Shown: positions 1 to 5,018, counted from the first letter of the stretch. The stretch is DNA of 5,018 nt from Acidobacteriota bacterium (GCA_003157675.1 PMKG01000388.1:1-5018); one strand, 5' to 3'. A program made the numbers and translations. Notes: generated by a model from the letters alone, not told the origin.

Positions 1-21
1 AGGACTCAAGACTCAGGACTC
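1..21. repeat. Heptad tandem repeat at window edge, 3' of rmuC
   Basis: Three back-to-back 7-bp units of consensus ARGACTC occupy the first 21 bases; the middle unit differs from the other two by one base. A fourth, decayed unit (AAGCCGA) follows and leads into the rmuC stop codon at 31-33. The array may continue to the left beyond the window, so its true copy number is unknown. It shares the core GACTC with a unit of the second heptad array at 1364-1398. Three copies is a short run, but the exact phase makes pure chance less likely. Confidence 0.55.
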
Positions 22-30
22 AAGCCGAAC

Positions 31-1257
31 TCAGGCTCTGTCGTTCTCCTCGTCGCCGTCGTCGGGCTCGGCCGAATCGTCCGCGGCGGACGGTGCGACC
101 AGCAGCGGGGCGCTCTCGCCGGCCGGCAGCACCTGCACGTCGCGCAGCTTGCGCTGGATGGTGCGGCTCTTCCTCGCGACGTCGTCCATCTTGTTCGAGG
201 CTTCCTGCAGCTTCTTCTGCACGCCCTCGAGCAAGTCTCCGAACTTCGCAAACTGCGTCTTCACCGTGCCGAGCAGGGCCCACACCTCGCTCGAACGCTT
301 CTCGATCGCCAGCGTCCGGAACCCCATCTGCAGGCTGTTCAGGATCGCCCACAGCGTGGTCGGCCCGGCGACGACGACGCGAGCGTCGCGCTGCACGGCG
401 TCGGCGAGGCCCGGCCGGCGCAGCACCTCGGCGTAGAGCCCCTCGGTCGGGAGGAACAGCACGCCGAAATCGGTGGTGTGCGGCGGGTCGAGGTACTTGT
501 CGTGGATGTCGCGGGCCGACGTCTTGATGCGCGCCTCGAGCTGGCGGGCGGCGGTCTCCACGGCTTCCGCGTCGCCGCGGTCGGCGGCCTCGATCAGGCG
601 CTGATAGTCCTCCTGCGGGAACTTCGCGTCGACCGGCAGCCAGACGACGCCAGCGTCATCTCCTGCGCGCCCGGGCATCTTGATCGCGAACTCGACGCGC
701 TCGGCGCTGCCCGGCCTGGTCGCGACGTTGGCCTCGTACTGGCCCGGCGCGAGCACCTGCTCGAGCAACGAGCCGAGCTGGACCTCTCCCCACGTACCGC
801 GCGTCTTGACGTTGGTCAGCACCTTCTTGAGGTCGCCGACGCCGGAAGCCAGCGCCTGCATCTCTCCCAGGCCGCGGTGGACCTGTTCCAGGCGCTCGCT
901 GACGGCGCGGAACGATTCGCCGAGCCGCGTCTCGAGAGTGGTCTGCAGCCGCTCGTCCACCGTCGCCCGCATCTGGTCGAGTTTCACGGCGTTGTCGGTC
1001 TGCAGGGCGGTCAGCCGATCCTCCACGGCCTTCCGGAGCGCCTCCATGCGGCGCTCGGTCGCCTCGTTTCCGGTCCCGAGCTGCGTGGCGAATGCCTGCA
1101 AGACGCCGTCGAAGCGGGACTGGCCGGTTTCGATCGAGGCCAGCCGGGTTTCAACCGCGGAGAGGCTGGCGCTCGCCGGCCGCAGCCACAGCGCGGCGAG
1201 GATCGCCAACACGGCGACGAGGAGCACGACGACGAGGATCAGGAGAAGCTCGGGCAT
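31..1257 (-). CDS. rmuC: RmuC family DNA recombination protein, membrane-anchored
   Basis: The product is 408 aa from the ATG at 1257. In E. coli, RmuC limits inversions at short inverted repeats, and the conserved domain has been assigned to the restriction-endonuclease-like fold. Seen here: a hydrophobic anchor at residues 3-25, a long alpha-helical, probably coiled-coil region (about 32-135), then the RmuC domain (about 150-375). The domain has RGTWGE (153-157 region), PVDAKFP (208-214, with D210-x-K212 as the candidate nuclease pair), KYLDPP (254-259), FLPTEGLYAE (268-277) and AGPTTL (297-302). The tail (391-408) is very acidic and looks unstructured. Length is normal for the family. An in-frame GTG at 1278 would add seven polar residues before the anchor; neither start has a Shine-Dalgarno, and the ATG fits better with the candidate promoter at 1267-1295. 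It reads in the same direction as the small secreted-protein gene upstream, but 162 bp separate them. Family assignment is secure; the start is less so. Confidence 0.95.
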   Translation of the reverse strand: MPELLLILVVVLLVAVLAILAALWLRPASASLSAVETRLASIETGQSRFDGVLQAFATQLGTGNEATERRMEALRKAVEDRLTALQTDNAVKLDQMRATVDERLQTTLETRLGESFRAVSERLEQVHRGLGEMQALASGVGDLKKVLTNVKTRGTWGEVQLGSLLEQVLAPGQYEANVATRPGSAERVEFAIKMPGRAGDDAGVVWLPVDAKFPQEDYQRLIEAADRGDAEAVETAARQLEARIKTSARDIHDKYLDPPHTTDFGVLFLPTEGLYAEVLRRPGLADAVQRDARVVVAGPTTLWAILNSLQMGFRTLAIEKRSSEVWALLGTVKTQFAKFGDLLEGVQKKLQEASNKMDDVARKSRTIQRKLRDVQVLPAGESAPLLVAPSAADDSAEPDDGDEENDRA

Positions 1258-1266
1258 GGGCGAGGA

Positions 1267-1295
1267 ATCGTGGCTCACGCGAGGGGCGGCGTCAA
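1267..1295 (-). promoter_or_regulatory. Candidate rmuC promoter (weak)
   Basis: On the minus strand TTGACG (1295-1290) lies 17 bp from CACGAT (1272-1267). The -35 is good and the -10 is poor (3 of 6 matches to TATAAT). Transcription would start near 1260, almost on the ATG at 1257, so the message would be essentially leaderless. This would explain the missing Shine-Dalgarno and would place the alternative GTG (1278) inside the promoter, ruling it out as a start. Confidence 0.3.
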
Positions 1296-1327
1296 GTGCT
1301 GGTCGCCCAGCGGTGTCCGCCCGGGGG

Positions 1328-1349
1328 CTGACGGCCGATCACTGACGGC
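1328..1349. repeat. Direct repeat CTGACGGC, 14-bp period
   Basis: The octamer CTGACGGC occurs at 1328-1335 and again at 1342-1349, with a 6-bp spacer (CGATCA). The 14-bp period is twice seven, and the repeat lies in the same spacer as the heptad array at 1364-1398, so it may be a decayed part of that array. Alternatively the two copies could be binding half-sites upstream of rmuC. Nothing in the sequence decides between these. Confidence 0.4.
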
Positions 1350-1363
1350 TAAGGGGTCAACCG

Positions 1364-1398
1364 GGCTTGCGACTCGCGGCCGGCGGCTTGCGGCCAGC
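1364..1398. repeat. Degenerate heptad tandem repeat, 5 units
   Basis: Five consecutive 7-mers fit the consensus GRCYNGC: the first and fourth (1364, 1385) are GGCTTGC, the second (1371) is GACTCGC, and the third and fifth (1378, 1392) are GGCCGGC and GGCCAGC. The array fills part of the 162-bp spacer between the stop of the small secreted-protein gene and the start of rmuC. It can form a 5-bp stem (1378-1382 with 1391-1395), but no T-run follows on either strand, so I do not call a terminator. The remainder of the spacer shows no gene. Confidence 0.5.
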
Positions 1399-1419
1399 AC
1401 GGTTGTCACACTGTCCTGC

Positions 1420-1950
1420 TCACTTGAGCTCGACGGGAATGGGCCACAAGAGGTGCATGTCGGTCACGTCGAGGCCGATATGCCCGGCCGCCGCGGCAAT
1501 CGACTTCGGGAGGCGGAACGTCACCTCCGGCAGCGGTTTCGTCTCGCCGTCCACGCTGAGGAGCACGGCGGCCGCCTCGGTTTGGCGCGAGAGGACCGTC
1601 GCCCGTCCTCCCTCCGGGTTCGGGATCGTCGCGACCAACTGGCACATGGCGAGATTGGCGACGGGCACGCGGTTCGTCCGCTCGTTTGGCCGGAACGTGA
1701 TGGCGATGTGCGGCCGGTATTCGTACTCCTCGCCGAGGTCGGCCCGCTCGATGGCGCCCTTGAAGGCCAGCGTGCCGTACACGTGGTCCACACCGAAGAC
1801 GACGCTCCTCGACGGCGACGGCCGTGGTGCCTGCGCCGCGCGGGGGGCGAGGCCCATCGCCGAGGTTCCGGGCGGGCCCACGGTCAGGGCCGTGGCCAGC
1901 GCGAACCCGCCGACCAGCGCTACGACACCTGTTCTTCGTCCGGCTGCCAT
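1420..1950 (-). CDS. Hypothetical secreted protein, 176 aa
   Basis: I do not recognise this protein. The ATG at 1950 is chosen because GGAGGT ends four bases upstream of it; an in-frame GTG two codons earlier (1956) overlaps that ribosome binding site and is unlikely. Residues 1-41 look like a Sec signal peptide or N-terminal membrane segment: basic start (RR at 5-6), hydrophobic stretch (about 8-25), and a possible AQA cleavage site at 39-41 followed by a Pro/Ser/Arg-rich linker (42-49). The mature part (about 50-176) is a single small, probably beta-rich domain with alternating hydrophobic strands (50-62, 80-86, 95-109, 126-134, 141-147), one cysteine (C103) and no recognisable catalytic motif. 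It ends with a hydrophobic, proline-containing segment (HLLWPIPVELK, 166-176). It lies upstream of rmuC on the same strand and diverges from the ChaN-like gene. Coding is supported by strong third-position GC bias, a good promoter and a ribosome binding site. Confidence 0.8.
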   Translation of the reverse strand: MAAGRRTGVVALVGGFALATALTVGPPGTSAMGLAPRAAQAPRPSPSRSVVFGVDHVYGTLAFKGAIERADLGEEYEYRPHIAITFRPNERTNRVPVANLAMCQLVATIPNPEGGRATVLSRQTEAAAVLLSVDGETKPLPEVTFRLPKSIAAAAGHIGLDVTDMHLLWPIPVELK

Positions 1951-1954
1951 GTCC

Positions 1955-1960
1955 ACCTCC
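1955..1960 (-). promoter_or_regulatory. Shine-Dalgarno of the 176-aa protein
   Basis: GGAGGT on the minus strand, four bases before the ATG at 1950. It decides the start, because the alternative GTG at 1956 falls inside it. The arrangement closely resembles that of the HD-domain gene (GGAGGT three bases before ATG). Confidence 0.75.
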
Positions 1961-1970
1961 GACGAGGCGA

Positions 1971-1999
1971 ATCATACGCTCCGGTCGGAGCAGCCTCAA
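1971..1999 (-). promoter_or_regulatory. Sigma70-type promoter of the 176-aa secreted protein
   Basis: On the minus strand TTGAGG (1999-1994) is followed after exactly 17 bp by TATGAT (1976-1971). Four of six -35 bases and five of six -10 bases match the consensus. Transcription would start near 1964, giving a leader of about 14 nt that still contains the Shine-Dalgarno at 1960-1955. This is the best promoter in the window. Its spacer carries a perfect inverted repeat, annotated separately. Confidence 0.6.
1978..1991. promoter_or_regulatory. Palindrome in promoter spacer, possible operator
   Basis: GCTCCG and CGGAGC form perfect 6-bp inverted arms around a 2-bp centre (GT). The 14-bp element lies wholly between the -35 and -10 hexamers of the minus-strand promoter, where a dimeric regulator would block RNA polymerase or, as with MerR-type regulators, remodel the spacer. 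MerR-regulated promoters usually have 19-20 bp spacers, so the 17 bp here argues for a simple repressor if it is an operator at all. No regulator gene is in the window. Short GC-rich palindromes also arise by chance. Confidence 0.35.
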
Positions 2000-2054
2000 G
2001 CGCGCGACGGCCCCAGACCTCTCGATCGTCAGTTCCGACTCCCCCGCGGACCCG

Positions 2055-2063
2055 TGGTAGCAT
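2055..2063 (+). promoter_or_regulatory. Candidate extended -10 element of the ChaN-like gene
   Basis: TGGTAGCAT fits an extended -10 (TGn plus TAnnnT). The hexamer ends five bases before the ATG at 2069, so transcription would begin at or next to the start codon and give a leaderless mRNA. No good -35 is visible at the right distance; TTCCGA at 2033-2038 is weak and 19 bp away. There is no strong Shine-Dalgarno here, although GGTAG at 2056-2060 could serve as a weak one if transcription starts further upstream. Confidence 0.35.
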
Positions 2064-2068
2064 TTGCC

Positions 2069-3325
2069 ATGCCGAGACCCGCTTTCCTCCTTCGCCTCGC
2101 CCTGGTCGTTCTCGCCACGATGCTCGCGGCCCCGACGGCGCGAGCGGCCGACAAACTGCTGCATCTCGCCATCGGGGACCCCGCCCGGAAGGACCGCGTG
2201 GCCCCGGTGGTGCTCGACGGGGTCACCGACACGAAGACCGGCGAGGTCATCACGCCGGCCGAACTGGCCGCCCGCCTCGGCGGCACGCGGCTGCTGCTCA
2301 TCGGCGAGGAGCACACGAGCGTCGAGTTCCACAGCGTGCAGTACCGGGTGCTGAGCGCGCTCATCGGCTCGGGGCGGCACGTGATGATCGGCCTCGAGAT
2401 GTACCCCTACACCGAGCAGCGCTTCCTCGACCAGTGGCGCGACGCCGCGGTCACCGAGGAGGAGTTCCTCCGCGCCTCGCGCTGGTACGAGAACTGGGGC
2501 TACAACTGGCTCTACTACCGCGACATCTTCTGGCTCGCCCGCCAGGGCCACGCGCCGATGTTCGCCGTCAACACGCCGCGCGAGATCGTCTCGGCGGTCC
2601 GGAAGAAGGGGCTCGCGAACCTCACGCCCGAGGAGGCCGCGCACATCCCGAAGGACATCGACGTGTCGAGTGCCGATCACATGACCTTCTTCAAGACGAC
2701 GTTCGAGGACCAGCAGGGCGCAGGCGGGCCCGTGCACGGCGGCGACATGCCCGACGAGATGTGGATGAACATGCTCAGCGCCCAGGCGACCTGGGACGCG
2801 ACCATGGGCTTCAACGCCGTGCAGGCGATCAAGCAGGCGAACGATCCGAAGGCGATCATGGTCGTGCTCGTGGGCAGCGGCCACGTCGCCTACGGCCTCG
2901 GCATCGAGCGGCAGGCCCGGAAGTGGTTCGACGGCCAGATCACGAGCATCATCCCGGTGCCGGTCGGGTCGCAGGGCCGCGTGCTGCGGAAGGACACGCA
3001 GGCGTCCTACGCCAACTTCACGTGGGGCGTCCTCGACGAGATCGACTCGGCCTACCCGTCGATGGGCACCTCCACGGCGGTCGGCGCCGGCGACGCTGCG
3101 CGCCGGGTCATCATCGTGCAGGACGGGTCGCCGGCCGCGCAGGCCGGCATCAAGGTCGGCGACGTGCTGCAGTCGTTCGACGGCGTGCCGCTCGCCGACA
3201 AAGAGACGTTCAGCCGCCTGATGGCCGACAAGCGATGGGGCGATTCGGCGACGCTGGTCGTCAGGCGCGGATCGGCCGACGTCACGATCCCGGTCGTCTT
3301 CAGGCGATCGATCGCCACCAAGTAG
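2069..3325 (+). CDS. Secreted ChaN-like (Cofac_haem_bdg) protein with C-terminal PDZ domain
   Basis: The product is 418 aa. Residues 1-26 form a clear Sec signal peptide (basic start, hydrophobic 6-21, cleavage after ARA at 24-26), so it acts in the periplasm or at the outer membrane. Residues about 45-310 match the Cofac_haem_bdg/ChaN family: LLLIGEEH (75-82), FHSVQYRVL (87-95), GLEMYP (108-113), QATWDATM (239-246) and VGSGHVAYGLGI (268-279). ChaN of Campylobacter and PhuW-type proteins are linked to haem-iron uptake. The GE..H and GSGH motifs also place the fold with the EreA/TIKI-type superfamily of proposed hydrolases, so a catalytic role is possible. Residues about 335-415 form a PDZ domain (SPAAQAGIKVGDVLQSFDG, 354-372) that would bind a peptide or protein C-terminus. 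The ATG at 2069 begins the signal peptide. It diverges from the 176-aa protein and is followed after 30 bp by the HD gene. The haem role is family-based and unproven: no TonB receptor or haem transporter is nearby. Confidence 0.88.
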   Translation: MPRPAFLLRLALVVLATMLAAPTARAADKLLHLAIGDPARKDRVAPVVLDGVTDTKTGEVITPAELAARLGGTRLLLIGEEHTSVEFHSVQYRVLSALIGSGRHVMIGLEMYPYTEQRFLDQWRDAAVTEEEFLRASRWYENWGYNWLYYRDIFWLARQGHAPMFAVNTPREIVSAVRKKGLANLTPEEAAHIPKDIDVSSADHMTFFKTTFEDQQGAGGPVHGGDMPDEMWMNMLSAQATWDATMGFNAVQAIKQANDPKAIMVVLVGSGHVAYGLGIERQARKWFDGQITSIIPVPVGSQGRVLRKDTQASYANFTWGVLDEIDSAYPSMGTSTAVGAGDAARRVIIVQDGSPAAQAGIKVGDVLQSFDGVPLADKETFSRLMADKRWGDSATLVVRRGSADVTIPVVFRRSIATK

Positions 3326-3346
3326 CGGCGCGGCCACTCGTCGTGC

Positions 3347-3354
3347 GGAGGTGA
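3347..3354 (+). promoter_or_regulatory. Strong Shine-Dalgarno of the HD-domain gene
   Basis: GGAGGTGA, an extended match to the 16S anti-Shine-Dalgarno, ends one base before the ATG at 3356. The spacing is tight for that ATG; a second in-frame ATG at 3365 would have a 13-base gap from GGAGG. The first is kept because the 176-aa gene shows nearly the same tight spacing. No promoter is evident in the 30-bp gap, which fits read-through from the ChaN-like gene. Confidence 0.7.
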
Positions 3355-3355
3355 C

Positions 3356-4084
3356 ATGACCGAGATGTTCGCCCATCCGTCGCCACGTCTCGACCGCGCG
3401 TTCCAGATCGCGAACATCGTCCACGCCGGCGCCTTGCGTAAAGGCACCCAAGTCCCCTACATCAAGCACCCGGTCGCGGTCGCGCGCATCCTCGAAGACC
3501 ACGGCTACCACGAAGACCTGGTCACGGCCGGCCTGCTGCACGACGCGGTCGAGGATGCCCGGTACGAGAACCTCGACCTGCAGCAGCGGCTGAGCGAGGC
3601 GGACGGACGCGGCCGGCTGGTCGTGCCGGCCGGCACGTGGGAGTTCAGGGAGGCGTTCCTCCGGTTCCTGTGCGACGAGTTCGGCCCGAAGGTGTTCGAT
3701 CTGGTGATGGCGGTCACCGAGTCGAAGAACGACGGCCAGCGTCCCCGCGACTGGCTCGAGCGGAAGAAGGAACAGCTCGACTACCTGGCGAAGGCGGCCC
3801 CGGACGAGGCGGCGCTCAAGGCGGCCGACGCGCTGCACAACATCAGCTGCACGCTCGAGGACGTCCGCCGCGACGGCCTGGGCGTGCTCGACCGGTTCCG
3901 CGGCGGCGCGCTCGTGGCGTGGCACTACGCGGCCGTCGCGCAGCTCGCTTGCGAGCGCCTGCCGGCCGGGGAGCCGTTGGCGGTCGCGGTGCTCGACGCC
4001 GCGGCGCAGTTCTCGACGACGGTGCGGAAACTGCGGCCCGCGCAGGTTCAGCCGCGACCGTACCCGCCGCCGGCGGTCTATTGA
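3356..4084 (+). CDS. HD-domain phosphohydrolase, RelA/SpoT hydrolase-like
   Basis: The product is 242 aa, cytoplasmic, with no signal peptide. It carries the metal-dependent HD signature of the ppGpp hydrolase domain: H23 and R28-K29-G30 (HAGALRKG), PYIKHP with H38, LLHDAVED (H62, D63, E66, D67) and LKAADALHN (K155, D158, N162). The 24-residue spacing H38-H62 and the 4-residue spacing D158-N162 equal those I recall for Rel hydrolase sites. WLERKKEQLDYL (133-144) and the following D...G...RF segment (169-182) fit stand-alone HD proteins of this group. No synthetase, TGS or ACT domain is present, so if alarmone is the substrate this would be a hydrolase-only enzyme; other nucleotides are equally possible. 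About 30 residues (roughly 70-100) are inserted between the ED pair and the FG motif (109-110). The tail (227-242) is proline-rich. It probably forms an operon with the ChaN-like gene. Confidence 0.88.
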   Translation: MTEMFAHPSPRLDRAFQIANIVHAGALRKGTQVPYIKHPVAVARILEDHGYHEDLVTAGLLHDAVEDARYENLDLQQRLSEADGRGRLVVPAGTWEFREAFLRFLCDEFGPKVFDLVMAVTESKNDGQRPRDWLERKKEQLDYLAKAAPDEAALKAADALHNISCTLEDVRRDGLGVLDRFRGGALVAWHYAAVAQLACERLPAGEPLAVAVLDAAAQFSTTVRKLRPAQVQPRPYPPPAVY

Positions 4085-4124
4085 CTGGCAGGCCTAGAGG
4101 CCCGCCCTACACACGGACGGCGAC

Positions 4125-4130
4125 TATACT
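4125..4130 (+). promoter_or_regulatory. TATACT -10 element of the glycosidase-like gene
   Basis: TATACT matches five of six bases of TATAAT and is conspicuous in GC-rich DNA. It ends seven bases before the ATG at 4138, so transcription would begin on or within a base or two of the start codon. No Shine-Dalgarno is present in 4085-4137, which fits a leaderless message. No -35 hexamer is visible 16-18 bp upstream. The 53-bp gap from the HD stop shows no terminator. Confidence 0.5.
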
Positions 4131-4137
4131 ACCCGCG

Positions 4138-5018
4138 ATGAAGACGCTCGTCGCGTCGGTGCTCGTCACCGTTGCCATCGCGCTGCCGTGCCGCGCGGCC
4201 GACCCCGTCGTGGGCCTCATTCTCCGGTTCGTCCGCGACCCGAACCCGATCGCGATGGCCGGCGACGCCCGACCGACCCGGTACATGGAAGCCTCCGGCC
4301 GCCGCGCCGCGTTCCTCGGCCGCGAGGACGGCAGCTTCGAGGCGTGGGCCTACCCGCTCAAGATCCTCCACGACTTCCACCTGTCGTTCGGGATCGCGGC
4401 CTACGCCGACCCGATTCCCGGCGAGAGCCTGGCCTCGACCGTCGACATCAGGCCCGAGGCGGCCACGGTGCGCTATTCGCACGCCGCCTTCACGGTGGAC
4501 GCGACGTGGCTCGTGCCACTCGACCAGCCGGGAGGCCTGGTGCTGCTCGACGTCAGAACGACCGAGCCCCTGACGGTCTACGTGAAGTTCCGTCCCGACC
4601 TGAAGCCGATGTGGCCGGCGGCGCTCGGCGGCCAGTACAGCTACTGGGATGACACGCTCAAGGCCTACGTCATCGGCGAGGGCAGCGGGAAGAACGCCGC
4701 GCTCGTCGGGTCGCCGCTGGCCCTGACGCCGCCCGAGCAACCCGCCCACAACCTGCCCGACGCGCCGTCGCAGTTCGCCATCCGTATCACGCCCGAGATG
4801 GCGGCCCGCGGCCTCGTCCCGATCGTCATCACCGCCAGCGTCGAGAAGCTGGACGCGGCGAAGAAAACGTACGCGGCGCTCGTCGCCTCGCCGGAGGCGC
4901 TCTACCGCGAGTCGTTCGCGCACTACCGGCAGCTTCGCGAGGAGATGACGAGCATCGAATCGCCGGACAGGCGGTTCGATCTGGCCTTCGAGTGGGGCAA
5001 GGTCGCGCTCGACAAGGG
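4138..5018 (+). CDS. Secreted glycosidase-like protein (debranching/six-hairpin type), 5' part
   Basis: The frame is open from the ATG at 4138 to the window edge, giving 293 residues with no stop; the C-terminal part is missing. Residues 1-20 form a Sec signal peptide (MKTL start, hydrophobic 4-16, cleavage after CRA at 18-20); C18 is not in a good lipobox. The mature N-terminus is rich in beta strands, including FLGREDGSFEAWAYPLKIL (59-77), VRYSHAAFTVDATWLVP (111-127), MWPAALGGQYSYWDD (158-172) and PAHNLPDAPSQF (202-213). These resemble the N-terminal beta-sandwich of secreted bacterial proteins annotated as glycogen-debranching or amylo-alpha-1,6-glucosidase-like. AFEWGKVALDK (283-293) looks like the first helix of an (alpha/alpha)6 barrel, which would hold the active site outside the window. 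The substrate cannot be inferred. Translation probably starts on a leaderless mRNA. That it is a real secreted protein is secure; the enzyme family is from memory of similar sequences and is moderate. Confidence 0.6.
   Translation, partial: MKTLVASVLVTVAIALPCRAADPVVGLILRFVRDPNPIAMAGDARPTRYMEASGRRAAFLGREDGSFEAWAYPLKILHDFHLSFGIAAYADPIPGESLASTVDIRPEAATVRYSHAAFTVDATWLVPLDQPGGLVLLDVRTTEPLTVYVKFRPDLKPMWPAALGGQYSYWDDTLKAYVIGEGSGKNAALVGSPLALTPPEQPAHNLPDAPSQFAIRITPEMAARGLVPIVITASVEKLDAAKKTYAALVASPEALYRESFAHYRQLREEMTSIESPDRRFDLAFEWGKVALDK

Noticed and set aside
1255..1278. GTG at 1278 as the rmuC start
   Set aside because: It lacks a Shine-Dalgarno, adds seven polar residues before the membrane anchor and would fall within the candidate promoter; the ATG at 1257 is preferred, though not proven.
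1378..1395. GGCCG...CGGCC stem as a terminator for the 176-aa gene
   Set aside because: It is a 5-bp stem produced by the heptad repeats, with no T-run on the minus strand.
1367..2068. In-frame upstream extension of the ChaN-like gene
   Set aside because: The frame happens to stay open, but it overlaps the antisense 176-aa gene and its promoter, and the signal peptide begins at the ATG at 2069.
478..3354. A plus-strand open frame of 958 codons running across rmuC, the divergent region and the ChaN-like gene
   Set aside because: It crosses genes on both strands and a clear promoter region, and its Arg/Gly/Pro/Ala-rich translation resembles no protein. It is a composition artefact.
1406..3925. 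A minus-strand open frame of 839 codons opposite the ChaN-like and HD genes
   Set aside because: It is antisense to two well-supported genes, its translation is Arg/Asp/His-rich low-complexity sequence without motifs, and long antisense frames are expected in GC-rich coding DNA.
4091..4102. GGCCTAGAGGCC hairpin after the HD gene as a terminator
   Set aside because: The stem is only 4-5 bp with a tiny loop and no T-run follows, so it does not qualify as an intrinsic terminator.
4186..4200. C18 of the glycosidase-like protein as a lipoprotein cysteine
   Set aside because: The preceding residues (A-L-P) do not form a standard lipobox, and a normal CRA cleavage site follows immediately.
4129..4923. 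A minus-strand open frame of 264 codons opposite the glycosidase-like gene
   Set aside because: The plus strand has a signal peptide and a sensible folded-protein sequence; the antisense translation is Arg/Gly/Val/Asp-rich with no recognisable domain.

Overview
The window is GC-rich DNA (G/C dominates third codon positions) that looks like the chromosome of a free-living Gram-negative-type bacterium. Three of the five products carry Sec-type signal peptides and a fourth is anchored in the inner membrane. The mix of RmuC, a secreted ChaN-like/PDZ protein, a secreted glycosidase-like protein and degenerate 7-bp spacer repeats would suit an acidobacterium of the Vicinamibacteria type. That placement is inference only: no rRNA or marker gene is present.

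Layout. The left 2 kb is on the minus strand. An unrecognised small secreted protein (1420-1950) has its own well-formed sigma70-type promoter and ribosome binding site. It lies upstream of rmuC (31-1257), separated by a 162-bp spacer that holds period-7 and period-14 repeats. A second heptad array sits at the left edge, just past the rmuC stop. From a 118-bp divergent promoter region (1951-2068) the right 3 kb reads on the plus strand: a secreted ChaN-like (Cofac_haem_bdg) protein with a C-terminal PDZ domain (2069-3325); then, 30 bp later and with a strong Shine-Dalgarno, an HD-domain phosphohydrolase resembling the RelA/SpoT hydrolase domain (3356-4084); then, behind a separate TATACT element, the first 293 residues of a secreted glycosidase-like protein cut by the window edge (4138-5018).

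How the genes relate. The ChaN-PDZ gene and the HD gene are close enough to be co-transcribed; the other genes appear to be separate units. No pathway obviously links all five. Three starts (rmuC, chaN-like, glycosidase-like) lack a Shine-Dalgarno, and a -10-like hexamer sits 5 to 9 bases before each ATG, which suggests leaderless mRNAs. The other two have GGAGGT 4 or 3 bases before ATG. I found no phage, IS, CRISPR or RNA gene and no convincing new multi-gene system. The items most worth a second look are the heptad arrays bracketing rmuC, the palindrome inside the divergent promoter, the ChaN-PDZ architecture, and the roughly 30-residue insertion in the HD protein.
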